Made by a program: the position numbers and the translations under genes
Part shown: positions 40,038-53,698 of the stretch, one piece after another
How positions within the stretch are numbered: position 1 is the first letter of the stretch
Layout of the letters: each line of letters starts with the position of its first letter
Notes under the pieces: generated by a model
What the model saw: only the letters and a program-made list of their open reading frames with translations
Told to the model about the DNA's origin: nothing
The model's database searches: none
DNA from: Halomonas sp.
GTDB lineage: Bacteria > Pseudomonadota > Gammaproteobacteria > Pseudomonadales > Halomonadaceae
Reading direction: 5' to 3'
Assembly (NCBI RefSeq): GCF_030457605.1
Contig: NZ_JAKDUR010000002.1
Coordinates: 1 to 64,000, forward strand
DNA: 64,000 nucleotides

Positions 40038-41489
40038 TCAGGCCTTTTTCGCGTGGCTTGCATCGTTGGCGGGCAGGCGGCGCACATCAACAAAGTGGCC
40101 GGCAATCGCGGCGGCGGCAGCCATGGCCGGGCTGACCAGATGGGTGCGGCCACCATAGCCCTGACGCCCCTCGAAGTTGCGGTTGGAGGTGGACGCGCAG
40201 TGCTCGCCGGCGCCGAGCTTGTCGGCGTTCATCGCCAGACACATCGAGCAGCCCGGCTCGCGCCATTCAAAGCCCGCGTCGATGAAGATTTTATCCAGCC
40301 CTTCTTCTTCGGCCTGGCGCTTCACCAGCCCCGAGCCCGGCACCACCATGGCAAGCATGATCGTATCAGCGACCTTTTGGCCCTTGGCCACGGCGGCAGC
40401 TTCGCGCAGGTCTTCAATGCGCGAGTTGGTGCACGAACCGATGAATACCTTATCCAGGCGGATATCGGTGATTTTCTGGTTGGCGGAAAGCCCCATGTAC
40501 TCAAGCGCGCGGGTGTGGCTGGTGGCGATGGTATCGTCCGCTGCGGCTTTGGGATCAGGCACCTGGCCGGAAATGCCGGTGACCATCTCGGGGCTGGTGC
40601 CCCAGCTGACCTGCGGCTCGATGTCGGTGGCGTCAAGGGTGACAACCTTGTCAAACGCCGCACCGGCGTCAGAGACCAGCTTGCGCCAGTCAGCCACGGC
40701 GGCATCCCACTGCTCGCCGGTGGGCGAGTACGGACGGTTGCCGATGTAGTCGATGGTGGTGTCGTCAACGGCGATCATGCCTACCCGGGCGCCCGCTTCG
40801 ATGGCCATGTTGCACACCGTCATGCGCCCTTCCATGGAAAGCCCTTCAATCGCACTGCCGGCAAACTCGATGGCATGGCCGGTGCCGCCGGCCGTGCCGA
40901 TCTTGCCGATAATCGCCAGCACTACGTCCTTGGCGGTAACACCCAGGCCCAACTCGCCTTCCACGCGCACCTGCATGTTCTTCATCTTTTGCGTGAGCAG
41001 GCACTGGGTAGCCAGCACATGCTCCACTTCCGAGGTGCCGATGCCGTGGGCCAGCGCGCCAAACGCACCGTGGGTGGCTGTGTGGGAGTCGCCGCAAACC
41101 ACCGTCATGCCGGGAAGCGTTGCGCCCTGCTCGGGGCCTACCACGTGAACGATGCCCTGGCGCGGATCATTGATACCGAATTCGACGATGTCGTATTCGC
41201 GGCAGTTGTCGTCCAGCGTCTCGACCTGAATCAATGACACCGGGTCCTTGATGCCCTTGTTGCCCTGGGCGCGCTCGACGGTGGTCGTGGGCACGTTATG
41301 GTCGGCGGTGGCAAGGTTGGCATCCAACCGCCACGGTTTGCGCCCAGCCAGGCGAAGACCTTCAAAAGCCTGGGGTGAAGTGACTTCATGGAGCATGTGG
41401 CGGTCGATATAAATCAGCGCGGTGCCGTCGTCGCGCTGCTTGACCAGATGCTGCTCCCAGAGTTTGTCGTAAAGCGTTTGAGCTGCCAT
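40038..41489 (-). CDS. leuC: 3-isopropylmalate dehydratase large subunit
   Basis: [96 protein letters not shown]. Confidence 0.97.
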   Translation of the reverse strand: MAAQTLYDKLWEQHLVKQRDDGTALIYIDRHMLHEVTSPQAFEGLRLAGRKPWRLDANLATADHNVPTTTVERAQGNKGIKDPVSLIQVETLDDNCREYDIVEFGINDPRQGIVHVVGPEQGATLPGMTVVCGDSHTATHGAFGALAHGIGTSEVEHVLATQCLLTQKMKNMQVRVEGELGLGVTAKDVVLAIIGKIGTAGGTGHAIEFAGSAIEGLSMEGRMTVCNMAIEAGARVGMIAVDDTTIDYIGNRPYSPTGEQWDAAVADWRKLVSDAGAAFDKVVTLDATDIEPQVSWGTSPEMVTGISGQVPDPKAAADDTIATSHTRALEYMGLSANQKITDIRLDKVFIGSCTNSRIEDLREAAAVAKGQKVADTIMLAMVVPGSGLVKRQAEEEGLDKIFIDAGFEWREPGCSMCLAMNADKLGAGEHCASTSNRNFEGRQGYGGRTHLVSPAMAAAAAIAGHFVDVRRLPANDASHAKKA

Positions 41490-41670
41490 GTTCTCTCCCG
41501 GGCGGATGCCCTGTGCCAATCGTTGGGCGCTAACACCCAAGGATTAAAATACGATCTTTTGCCGCTATTATTGTGCGTTACCGTTGCAGCATATGGCTGC
41601 TAGTGTTGCTCGCCGTGCAGATAAATGCAATTCATGTTATTTATGTATCGCATTCCCAAAAGGAATAGAA

Positions 41671-42591
41671 ATGGATACCCAGAGCCTGCAGGCTTTTCTG
41701 GCCGTGGCCGACTGCCAGAGCTTCTCTCGGGCAGCGGAGCAACTGCACCTGACCCAGCCGGCCATCAGCAAGCGCATTGCGGTGCTGGAAAGCCAGGTCA
41801 ACACCCGGCTGTTCGACCGCATTGGGCGGCGTATTTCGCTCACCGAGGCCGGGCAGCTGTTAATGCCTCAGGCCCGGCGTATCCTCATGGCAGTAGACGA
41901 TAGCCGCCGGGCGCTGGCCAACTTATCCGGCCAGGTGGGTGGGCAGCTGAGCCTTGCCACCAGTCACCATATCGGCCTGCACCGTTTGCCGCCGCTGCTG
42001 AAGCGCTATACCCAGAACCATCCTGATGTACACATGGCGCTGCGTTTTCTGGATTCCGAACAGGCCTATCAGGGCGTGCTCGACGGCACGCTGGAAATCG
42101 CCATTGTCACACTCGCGCCCGAACCCCACGATCAGCTTGAGGTAGTGCCAATCTGGGTAGACCGCATGCGCTTTGTCTGTGCGGCGGATCATCCGCTGCG
42201 CCATGCATCTGCGTTGACGCTTGCAAAACTGTGCCAACACGACTGCGTGCTGCCCGGCGCCCAGACGTTCACCCGTGCGCTGCTGCGCCGGCGGCTGGAG
42301 CGCTGCGGGCTTGAACTTGAGGCCAGCATGTCGACCAACTATCTGGAAACCTTGAAAATGATGTGTAGCGTAGGACTCGGGTGGAGCCTTTTACCCGAGC
42401 GCATGATCGACCACGAGCTGGTAGCGCTTGAGGTTGACACCCCGCCGCTTTATCGCCCGCTGGGCTATCTGGTGCATAAAAACCGCACGCTATCCAACGC
42501 CGCCCGCCGCCTGATCGAAGAGCTTGAACAGGCACAGGAAAGCGGCGCCAGACACTGGACTACATTTACCGGTCAGGAAACCACACCATGA
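41671..42591 (+). CDS. LysR-family transcriptional regulator divergent from leuCDB
   Basis: MDTQSLQAFLAVADCQSFSRAAEQLHLTQPAISKRIAVLESQVNTRLFDRIGRRISLTEAG; LysR HTH and effector domain. Confidence 0.95.
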   Translation: MDTQSLQAFLAVADCQSFSRAAEQLHLTQPAISKRIAVLESQVNTRLFDRIGRRISLTEAGQLLMPQARRILMAVDDSRRALANLSGQVGGQLSLATSHHIGLHRLPPLLKRYTQNHPDVHMALRFLDSEQAYQGVLDGTLEIAIVTLAPEPHDQLEVVPIWVDRMRFVCAADHPLRHASALTLAKLCQHDCVLPGAQTFTRALLRRRLERCGLELEASMSTNYLETLKMMCSVGLGWSLLPERMIDHELVALEVDTPPLYRPLGYLVHKNRTLSNAARRLIEELEQAQESGARHWTTFTGQETTP

Positions 42592-43853
42592 CGTTATGGA
42601 TGCAGAGATCATGGAAAACCTATCGCGATACGCCGCTGGTGCTGAAAATGGCGGTCGGGTTTTTATTGGGCATTGCCGTTGCGCTGATTTTTCGTGAGCA
42701 GGCCGCCCTGCTCAAACCCTTGGGCACCCTGCTGATTCACCTGCTGAGTCTAATTGCCATTCCGGTGATTTTTCTTACCGTGGTGCTGGCCGTCAGCCAG
42801 ATGAACCTCTCCCAGCTGGGCAAAGTGGGCGGCAAGCTGCTGCTTTACTATCTGACCAGCACGGCCCTTGCGGTGCTGATTGGCGTGTCGCTGGCACTGC
42901 TCTTCAGCCCCGGCGAAGGCATCACGCTGCCTGGCGCCTCGGTCGATAAGCCGGATATCCCGCATTTTTCCGATATTCTGCTGCACATCGTCCCGCGCAA
43001 TATCTTCGCCGCGTTTACCGCCGGTAACCTGATGGCCATCCTGTTCGTCGCGATTATCATCGGCATGGCGGTGTCTACCATGCTGTTTTCCAGCGATGAC
43101 ACAATGCGCGACCACGGCGCGACACTCGACCGCTTCTTTACCGCGATGAACGAAATGTTCTACCGCCTGCTGAACGGTATCTTGCTGTATGCGCCTATCG
43201 GCGTCTTCGCCATCAGCGCTTCCACGTTTGGCAGCCAGGGCTGGGCGACGCTGAAATCATTGCTGTATTTTACCGGGGTGTTCTACCTGGGGCTGATCAT
43301 TCTCTGGGGCGTGGTTTATACCGCCTTTATCAGTGTGTCCCGGCACTCGGTGGGCGCGTTTTACAAAAACATTCGTGAAGCCTTCACCACGGCATTTTTT
43401 ACCTCCAGCAGCATTGCGACCCTGCCCATTGCGATAAAAGCGGCAAAAAAAGCCGGCGTGTCGGAAAAAACCGCGAATTTCTCCCTGCCCCTCGGCGCCA
43501 TCTTCAACTCCGACGGCGGCGCCCTGCGCATGGGTGTATCGCTGGTGTTTGCCGCCAACATTACCGGGCTGGACCTGTCGTTCAGCGGCTTTGTGATTAT
43601 CGTGGTGATCGGCACGCTGCTCTCGGTGGGCACCGCCGGCGTACCCGCGGCGGGGCTGGTCACGCTGTCCGCCGTGCTCAGCATGTTCGGACTGCCGCTT
43701 GAAGTGGTCGCGCTGATCGCCGGCGTCGATGCGCTGATCGGCATGGGCGGCACCGCGCTCAACGTCACCGGCGATATCGTCGGCGCCGCCGTGGTCGACG
43801 ACGAGAAGCCGGCGACGCATGAAAAGAACGTGCCGGAACCGCTGACGGACTAA
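42588..43853 (+). CDS. Dicarboxylate/amino acid:cation symporter (DAACS family)
   Basis: 'FFTSSSIATLPIAIKAAKKAGVSEKTANFSLPLGAIFNSDGGALRMGVSLVFAANITGLDLS' and 'GTAGVPAAGLVTLSAVLSMFGLPLEVVALIAGVDALIGMGGTALNVTGD'; ATGA overlap with LysR gene. Confidence 0.95.
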   Translation: MTLWMQRSWKTYRDTPLVLKMAVGFLLGIAVALIFREQAALLKPLGTLLIHLLSLIAIPVIFLTVVLAVSQMNLSQLGKVGGKLLLYYLTSTALAVLIGVSLALLFSPGEGITLPGASVDKPDIPHFSDILLHIVPRNIFAAFTAGNLMAILFVAIIIGMAVSTMLFSSDDTMRDHGATLDRFFTAMNEMFYRLLNGILLYAPIGVFAISASTFGSQGWATLKSLLYFTGVFYLGLIILWGVVYTAFISVSRHSVGAFYKNIREAFTTAFFTSSSIATLPIAIKAAKKAGVSEKTANFSLPLGAIFNSDGGALRMGVSLVFAANITGLDLSFSGFVIIVVIGTLLSVGTAGVPAAGLVTLSAVLSMFGLPLEVVALIAGVDALIGMGGTALNVTGDIVGAAVVDDEKPATHEKNVPEPLTD

Positions 43854-43972
43854 CGGCTACTTGCCCTGGTCCCTGCCTGCAAGAGGCCTGACCGGCGACG
43901 CGGGACATCACGCGCTGGCTTTTGTTCCGCGTTGCCGTTAGCCTGCCGATGGTTTTTCTCAGGAAGGCGGCC

Positions 43973-45292
43973 ATGCACGAAAGCACTCCTCGGCAGCGCA
44001 TCGCGGGCGGTTTGATTCTGCTCGCGCTGCTCTTGCAAATTGCCGGATTCAGCGGCGTTATCAGCACGACCTACGCGGTGAGTTACGGCCTGTGGCTTGC
44101 CGTGGCACTGCTGTGGCGCGACATTCCGCTACGCTCGCGCCGCCAGGCTGGCGTGCTCATTGCGCTGGGCATTGGCATGCTGCTCATCGCGCGATTCGGC
44201 TACGGCGCCCGGGTCAACTGGCCAGGCATGTTCACCCACAACGCCTTTGTGGTGGCGATGCTGGTGGGGGTGAGCTTTATCGCGCTGATTGGCACCCGAG
44301 GCAATCGCCAAACCGAAGGGCATCGCCTGGCCGGCACCGGCGGCGTGCTGCGCACCTGGCTGGGGGTGCATTTTCTCGGCACGATTCTGAATCTTTCCGC
44401 GGTGTTCATGGTGGGCGATCGGCTTTCCCGAGACACGCCGCTTTCCACACCGCAGCTGCTGGCACTCAATCGCGGGCTTTCAAGCGCGGCGCTGTGGTCG
44501 CCTTTTTTCGCCTCCATGGGCGTGGTGATCGCGCTGGTGCCCGACATGCAGTATGGCTACGTGGCGCTGGCCGGGTTTCCGCTGGCCATGTGCGCAGGGC
44601 TATTCACGACCCTTGAGCTTCGCCGGCGCTTCGACCTGACCGAGGTTGAAGGCTTTTCACTGGCGCCTCAAAGCCTGCTGATGCCGCTGTGCATGGCCGC
44701 GCTGGTCATGCTGTTTCACTTCTGGCTGACGCCAGAGCTTTCCATTGTCAGCATCATCACGTTTTTGCTGCCCTCGGTGGCGCTTGCTTTCAACCTGCCC
44801 CACGGCCCCGTTTATGCGCTGCGCCGGGTGCACCAGCACAGCATGACTCGGCTACCGGCCATGCGCGGGGAAATTTCGCTGTTTCTCGCCGCCGGGCTTT
44901 TCACCCTGGGGCTTTCCACACTGGTAGATGCCGTGACGCAGGAGCAATGGACGCTGTTTGCCCGGTTCGGCACGCTCGAAGCCATGGCCAGTTTTGTGGT
45001 GATCGTGCTGAGCGCCATACTCGGGTTGCATCCGATTATCGGTGTGTCAACGCTGGCGTCGATTCTTGCCCTTGAAGGCAGTGCGCAAACGCTGTTTGCT
45101 TTTGTCGCATTGGCGGCCTGGGCGGTGGGCACCGCCGTAGGGCCACTTTCGGGGATCAATCTGTCGTTGCAGGGGCGCTACGGCATCAGCGGGTATTACC
45201 TGATGAAACACAACCTCGGTTATGCCGGAGTCATGGGCGCATTGGCGTTGATTGCCATTGCCGTGCTGGCCGCATTACTCGGCCAGCACTGA
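43973..45292 (+). CDS. Polytopic membrane protein of unknown function
   Basis: ~440 aa with about 10-12 hydrophobic segments; ends 'GTAVGPLSGINLSLQGRYGISGYYLMKHNLGYAGVMGALALIAIAVLAALLGQH'. No specific family recognised; could be distantly ion-transporter-like. Confidence 0.75.
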   Translation: MHESTPRQRIAGGLILLALLLQIAGFSGVISTTYAVSYGLWLAVALLWRDIPLRSRRQAGVLIALGIGMLLIARFGYGARVNWPGMFTHNAFVVAMLVGVSFIALIGTRGNRQTEGHRLAGTGGVLRTWLGVHFLGTILNLSAVFMVGDRLSRDTPLSTPQLLALNRGLSSAALWSPFFASMGVVIALVPDMQYGYVALAGFPLAMCAGLFTTLELRRRFDLTEVEGFSLAPQSLLMPLCMAALVMLFHFWLTPELSIVSIITFLLPSVALAFNLPHGPVYALRRVHQHSMTRLPAMRGEISLFLAAGLFTLGLSTLVDAVTQEQWTLFARFGTLEAMASFVVIVLSAILGLHPIIGVSTLASILALEGSAQTLFAFVALAAWAVGTAVGPLSGINLSLQGRYGISGYYLMKHNLGYAGVMGALALIAIAVLAALLGQH

Positions 45293-45308
45293 GTCACCGG
45301 ATCAGGGA

Positions 45309-45824
45309 CTAGCCCAGCCGTGTGGCAGTCAAGCGCGCAAAGTAGCGGTGGCCGCACTGATGGCAGGGTTCCAGCAGCTGCACCCGGTCCAGAGTGACCT
45401 CGGCATCGCAATGCACACAGGCCATCTTGCCGGGCGCGGCCATTTCCCCTTCGCAGTAGTCGGCGCGAGCGGCTTCGAGGTCTTCGTTGAACTGTTCGCG
45501 CTCGACCACGCTGCGATCGGCGATGGACAGCAGCGACTCGCTCACCCGACGCGATAAATGCTCCAGGTCAATACCCAGCCATTCGGCCACCTGCCGGCCG
45601 GTGCCGCCAAGATAGCCGCGCATATCGCGCAAATCGCGCTCAACCCAGGCGCGCAGCAGCGCGAGCTCGTCTCGGGTGTATTCGGCAAGCTCGCTTTCAA
45701 ACTCGACCGCATCATCCAGATCTTTCTGCAGGTTATCCCAGGTCAGCTCGTTGGCGCCGCTTTTCAAACGCTCCAGCAGACGCTCGTAGCCTTCGCGCAG
45801 ACGGCTTTCGTTATGCTTTTCCAT
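45309..45824 (-). CDS. Zinc-ribbon protein, YbeL/DUF1451 type
   Basis: MEKHNESRLREGYERLLERLKSGANELTWDNLQKDLDDAVEFESELAEYTRDELALLRAWVERDL...CVHCDAEVTL...CHQCGHRYF. Confidence 0.85.
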   Translation of the reverse strand: MEKHNESRLREGYERLLERLKSGANELTWDNLQKDLDDAVEFESELAEYTRDELALLRAWVERDLRDMRGYLGGTGRQVAEWLGIDLEHLSRRVSESLLSIADRSVVEREQFNEDLEAARADYCEGEMAAPGKMACVHCDAEVTLDRVQLLEPCHQCGHRYFARLTATRLG

Positions 45825-46021
45825 GACACTCTCCTTTTCCGCATGTACGGGTACGATGCTATCTTCGGCTCGTCTTCGCATTCCAGACGCTGGCGCGGAT
45901 AAACCCCGCTTACCGTTCAAGGTTACACCTTCATAGGATACAATCGAGTCAACGCTCTGACATTCGACTTTTATCATTCACTCTCTGCCCGGTTATATCG
46001 GGCGAGCAGCCCAAGGCATGA

Positions 46022-49130
<3,109 letters not shown>

Positions 49131-49134
<4 letters not shown>

Positions 49135-50189
49135 AGGTATTTGCCGACCAGCTGCCCGGCGCGCTCGCCAAGCGGTTGCCCCAGGCAGTCATCGTCGCAG
49201 GCGACGAGCCGCTGCAGCACCGCGACGCCTGCGATGCGGTGCGCGCAGCCGCGCGTCAGGCCGGCGTTGAAGAACGCGAAGTCATCGACGTGGAACCCAA
49301 CTTTGCCTGGGGCAAATTGTTGGAAGTGGCAGGCAATCTTTCGCTGTTCGCCACGCGCAAGCTGGTTGAAGTGCGCCTGGGACGCCAGAAGCTGGGGCAG
49401 GACGGCGCGAAGGTGCTGGCGCAGTACGCCGAGCAGCTGTCCCACGGCGATGATGTTTTGCTTATCAGCATGGGCAAGCTCGATGCCAAACAGCAAAAAA
49501 GCGCCTGGTTCAAGGCGTTGGATAAACACGGCCTGTTTGTGCCGGTGTGGCCGGTGGACGCCTCGCGGCTGGGCTTCTGGCTACGCGATCGCGCCCAGCG
49601 CCACGACCTGCAGCTAAATCTGGACGCCGCCCGCCTGCTGGGTGAGCGCACCGAAGGCAATCTGCTGGCCGCCGACCAGGAACTGCAAAAGCTGGCGCTG
49701 ACGTTGCCGGCCAATGCCCGTGTCGGCGTGGATAACATTGCCCAGGGCGTGGAAGACAGCACGCGCTTTGACGTCTTCAATCTGGCAGACGCCTGCCTGA
49801 AAGGAGAAACCATCCGCGCTTCACGCATTGTCTACGGGCTCAAAAGTGAAGGCGTGGAAGCACCGATCGTGCTCTGGGCGCTCGGGCGGGAAATGCGCAC
49901 GCTGCTTTCCCTCCACCAGCACCTGGAGCAGGGGCAAAGCTTCGAACATGCCTGCAAGGCGCAAAAGCCCATGATTTTTGACCGCCGCCGTCCAGCGTAT
50001 CAAAGCGCCGTCAAGCGTTTGCCCATGCGCCGACTGCACAAACTGCTGCTTATGGCGCAGCGGCTGGACCTGTCCGTCAAGGGCGCGTCCCCGGTGCCTC
50101 TATGGCCCGGCCTGCACGATCTGGCGCTTACCCTTGCTGGCGGGCGCGGGCTGCTGGCCGAATCTGCATGGACGTATCGGCTGCATTAA
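49131..50189 (+). CDS. holA: DNA polymerase III subunit delta
   Basis: MKVFADQLPGALAKRLPQAVIVAGDEPLQHRDACDAVRAAARQAG, ERTEGNLLAADQELQKLALTLP; leuS-lptE-holA order. Confidence 0.95.
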
Positions 50190-50450
50190 AAGCTCCCGCC
50201 GCCAATTACGCGGGGATACAAACATGGCGCTTTAATGCACACAATGGTCTTAAATACGCTGCCGTTTCTTCCTATACTAAAGCCGGCTGATCGCAACCTG
50301 CGTGTACTGCAGTTTTGCGCAGGCACAGGGCGATAACGTCCTGGGCTCCCCATCACCCCAACGCTTTCAATAATGCTTTATAAACCGCGTTGAGGGTAAG
50401 TACCGTTTCAAGAACCCCCGCGGAAACCTGACCAACAAGGGAAAATAACC

Positions 50451-50837
50451 ATGCCTTATCTTCGTCGTTACGTTGCCATGCTGCTGATTGCCGTGCTGAT
50501 GATCAGCAGCCTGCCCGTGGCCGCCGCACAGACGGCCGGTCTTGTTACAACGCAGTCCGCGTTACAGGCCGATACGGCCAGCAGCGACCGCGAACGCATC
50601 AACGATGTTCTGGCCCGTGCCGATGTACAGGACCAGCTGCTGGCTCAGGGCGTAAGCGTTGATCAGGTACAGGAACGTGTAGCCGCGCTCAGCGATGCCG
50701 AAGCCAAGCAGATGGCCGATCGGCTCGACGCAATGCCCGCCGGTGCTGGCGTTGTGGGCGCCCTGTTTGCCGTTTTCGTGATCCTGCTGGTCACCGACAT
50801 TCTGGGTCTGACCAATGTTTTTCCGTTTACCCGCTAA
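50451..50837 (+). CDS. PA2779-like small membrane protein
   Basis: MPYLRRYVAMLLIAVLMISSLPVAAAQT signal, 'VQERVAALSDAEAKQMADRLDAMPAGAGVVGALFAVFVILLVTDILGLTNVFPFTR' C-terminal TM; paired with PA2778-like peptidase. Confidence 0.82.
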   Translation: MPYLRRYVAMLLIAVLMISSLPVAAAQTAGLVTTQSALQADTASSDRERINDVLARADVQDQLLAQGVSVDQVQERVAALSDAEAKQMADRLDAMPAGAGVVGALFAVFVILLVTDILGLTNVFPFTR

Positions 50838-51849
50838 ACGTCGGTGGCATAAGTCCATTCAGCAAAACGCCCGCCCTGCGGGCGTTTTGCTGTGCTGCGC
50901 ACTCCTTGCCGTACTGCTGAGCGGCTGTGCCACAAGCCCTGCCCTGCAACAGAGCACCTATCAGCTGCCCGAGCACGTCGAGCTTGAAAACGTGCCCTTC
51001 TATCCGCAGGAAAAATATCAGTGCGGCCCGGCAGCGCTGGCAACGGTGCTTAATTATTCACCGGCTACGATACCTGGCTCCTCTAGCGCATGGACAGCCA
51101 CTCAGGCTCAGGGCAGTGAAAGAAACACCACCATCACCGCCACAAACCTGGTACCTCAGGTATTCATCCCCGGCCGGGACGGCAGCGTACAGCCGGAAAT
51201 GCTTGCCACGGCGCGCCGTCATCAACGCATTGCCTATCCCATCCGCCCCACGTTTGATGCACTGCTTGAACACGTCGCCGAAGGTTACCCGGTGGTTGTC
51301 ATGCAAAACCTCTCACTGCCGGCCTGGCCCATGTGGCACTACGCGGTGGTAATCGGCTATGACCTGCCCGACGAAACACTGGTGCTGCGTAGCGGCGAGA
51401 CCCGCCGGCAGGCATCGTCGTTCGCCCGCTTTGATTCGACCTGGGCACGTAGCCAGCGCTGGGGCTTCGTGTTGGCAAAGCCGGGGCGTATTCCGGCAGG
51501 CATTACGCCCAAACGCGCGGTGGATGCCATCAGTGACTACGAGTCAGTGCATGGAATTCGCGCCACGCTTTCCAGCTGGCAGGCGCTTGTCGCCAAACAG
51601 CCGCAAAACGCCATGGCCTACTTCGCGCTGGGGAACGCCTACTACGCACTTGACCGGCCGGAAAAAGCCGAGCAGGCGTTCAAGCTCGCCACAGCGGCCG
51701 ACAGCACGCTGGGCGTTGCCTGGTTGAATCTGGGGCTTTTGTATCAGGCGCAGGGCAATACCCCAAAGGCGCGACAGGCTCTTGAAAAGGCTGCCGAGCT
51801 ACCCGGCCAGTGGCAACAAAAGGCACGTACCGCGCTGGATAAACGCTAA
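50815..51849 (+). CDS. PA2778-like lipoprotein: C39-type cysteine peptidase plus TPR
   Basis: Lipobox LLSGCATSP; YPQEKYQCGPAALATVLNY (Cys nucleophile) and MWHYAVVIGYD (His); TPR 'AYFALGNAYYALDRPEKAEQAFKLATAADSTLGVAWLNLGLLYQAQGNTPKARQALEKA'. Confidence 0.85.
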   Translation: MFFRLPAKRRWHKSIQQNARPAGVLLCCALLAVLLSGCATSPALQQSTYQLPEHVELENVPFYPQEKYQCGPAALATVLNYSPATIPGSSSAWTATQAQGSERNTTITATNLVPQVFIPGRDGSVQPEMLATARRHQRIAYPIRPTFDALLEHVAEGYPVVVMQNLSLPAWPMWHYAVVIGYDLPDETLVLRSGETRRQASSFARFDSTWARSQRWGFVLAKPGRIPAGITPKRAVDAISDYESVHGIRATLSSWQALVAKQPQNAMAYFALGNAYYALDRPEKAEQAFKLATAADSTLGVAWLNLGLLYQAQGNTPKARQALEKAAELPGQWQQKARTALDKR

Positions 51850-51890
51850 CGCTTTTGCTGCAAGGCCAGACGCTCCGACATGGCCGCATG

Positions 51891-51928
51891 AAAAAGCCCG
51901 CACCGTTTATCGACGGTGCGGGCTTTTC
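51891..51928. terminator. Bidirectional terminator between PA2778-like gene and nqrM
   Basis: AAAAAGCCCGCACCG-TTTATCGA-CGGTGCGGGCTTTT between convergent genes. Confidence 0.9.
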
Positions 51929-51946
51929 TTGCATGCAGCTCAAGGG

Positions 51947-52207
51947 TCAGTGACGAGCGATGTTGTACCCCAGATCCGCTCCGCGGCTTGCATCGCTTTG
52001 CCGGCGGGCACTGATACCCTGACGTTTGCGATTTTCTTCTTCGCAAACGTCATCCTTGCCACCGCAAATATCGCAGCCTTCCTTCAGCCCCAGCTGATTC
52101 AGTCCACCACAGGAGCCGGCGATGGGCTTGCGCCCCATCAACACGCCGACCGCCATCGCAGTCATCACCAACAGCATGAAGCCCAATGCCAGTAACCAGA
52201 TTGTCAT
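51947..52207 (-). CDS. nqrM: Na+-NQR maturation protein NqrM (DUF539)
   Basis: MTIWLLALGFMLLVMTAMAVGVLMGRKPIAGSCGGLNQLGLKEGCDICGGKDDVCEEEN; downstream of nqrF. Confidence 0.93.
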   Translation of the reverse strand: MTIWLLALGFMLLVMTAMAVGVLMGRKPIAGSCGGLNQLGLKEGCDICGGKDDVCEEENRKRQGISARRQSDASRGADLGYNIARH

Positions 52208-52326
52208 TGCCAATACCTCCCGGACGCGGATGTAAATGCGCATAGCACAGGCCGTCCATTTCAATGGACAACGGCTCCATCCGTAAGTGCCATTATCGTA
52301 AAATCGCGTGTGAAAAACAAACGGGC

Positions 52327-52359
52327 AAAAAACGGGGCTGACCGTTCAGGCCAGCCCCG
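52327..52359 (-). terminator. Terminator downstream of nqrF
   Basis: Minus strand CGGGGCTGGCCTGAACGGTCAGCCCCGTTTTTT. Confidence 0.8.
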
Positions 52360-52391
52360 CAAGCATTTACACGCGTCAATTGACGCCTGCG

Positions 52392-53624
52392 TTAGCCGCC
52401 GAAATCATCCAGCATGATATTTTCCGGCTCAACCCCGAGGTCAAGCAGCAGTTTGACGACCGAGGCGTTCATCATGGGCGGACCGCACATGTAGAACTCA
52501 CAGTCTTCCGGTGCCGGATGGTCCTTCAGATAGTTTTCGTACAGCACGTTATGAATGAAGCCGGTGGGGCCTTCCCAGTTGTCTTCATCCTGCGGATCGG
52601 ACAGTGCCAGGTGCCATTCAAAGTTGTCGTGATCCTCGGCCAGCTTATCGTACTCTTCGTTATAGAAGGTCTCGCGCCAGGAACGCGCGCCGTACCAGAA
52701 ACTGATCTTGCGTTTGGTATCAAGACGCTTGAGCTGATCGAAAATATGGCTACGCATCGGTGCCATGCCCGCACCGCCGCCGATGAAGATCATTTCGGCA
52801 TTGGTGTCCTTGGCAAAGAACTCGCCGAACGGCCCCATCACCGTCACCTTGTCGCCGGGCTTCATGTTGAAGACGTAAGTTGACATCAGGCCGGGCGGAT
52901 GGCCGGTTCCCGGCGGCGGCGTGGCCACACGGATGTTGAACTTGAGGATGCCCTTCTCTTCCGGATAGTTGGCCATGGAGTAGGCGCGAATAACTTCCTC
53001 GTTGTTCTTGTGGGAAACGTCGAAGAGATTAAACTTCTTCCAGTCGCCGAGGTAGTCTTCGTCAATATCAAAGTCCGAGAACTTGATATCGTAAGGCGGT
53101 GCCACCAGCTGCACGTAGCCGCCGGCGCGGAAGGCCACGTCTTCGCCTTCGGGCAGCTTCAGGTTGAGTTCCTTGATGAAGGTGGCAACGTTGGGGTTTT
53201 CAATTACCTCACATTCCCATTTCTTCACCCCGAAGACTTCTTCGGGCACTTCGATCTTCATGTCCTGCTTCACCGGCACCTGGCAGGAAAGGCGCCAGCC
53301 CTGCTTTTTCTCGCGCATGGTGAAGTGGGATTCTTCCGTGGGCAGAATCGAGCCGCCGCCCTCTTCCACGCGGCATTTGCACTGGGCGCAGGAACCGCCG
53401 CCACCGCAGGCAGACGACAGAAAAATGCCGTTTGCCGCCAGGGTGTTCAATAGCTTGCCGCCGGCCTGGGTGCTCAGCTGGTGCTCGGGATCGCCGTTGA
53501 CCTCAATGGTCACGTCCCCGCTGCTCACGAGTCTGCTTCGGGCTGCCAGAATGATCGCCGTCAGGCTGATGACGATGATCGTGAACATGACAACACCGAG
53601 CAAGATGACAGATGTATCAACCAT
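52392..53624 (-). CDS. nqrF: Na+-translocating NADH:quinone reductase subunit F
   Basis: 2Fe-2[26 protein letters not shown] domain [32 protein letters not shown]. Confidence 0.98.
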   Translation of the reverse strand: MVDTSVILLGVVMFTIIVISLTAIILAARSRLVSSGDVTIEVNGDPEHQLSTQAGGKLLNTLAANGIFLSSACGGGGSCAQCKCRVEEGGGSILPTEESHFTMREKKQGWRLSCQVPVKQDMKIEVPEEVFGVKKWECEVIENPNVATFIKELNLKLPEGEDVAFRAGGYVQLVAPPYDIKFSDFDIDEDYLGDWKKFNLFDVSHKNNEEVIRAYSMANYPEEKGILKFNIRVATPPPGTGHPPGLMSTYVFNMKPGDKVTVMGPFGEFFAKDTNAEMIFIGGGAGMAPMRSHIFDQLKRLDTKRKISFWYGARSWRETFYNEEYDKLAEDHDNFEWHLALSDPQDEDNWEGPTGFIHNVLYENYLKDHPAPEDCEFYMCGPPMMNASVVKLLLDLGVEPENIMLDDFGG

Positions 53625-53698
53625 GTCGGTTTCCTATTGCTGAAGGTTGTTCTGATACCGGCGGCGAAGCATGCCGCGCCGCCGGCAAAACCGTTATG

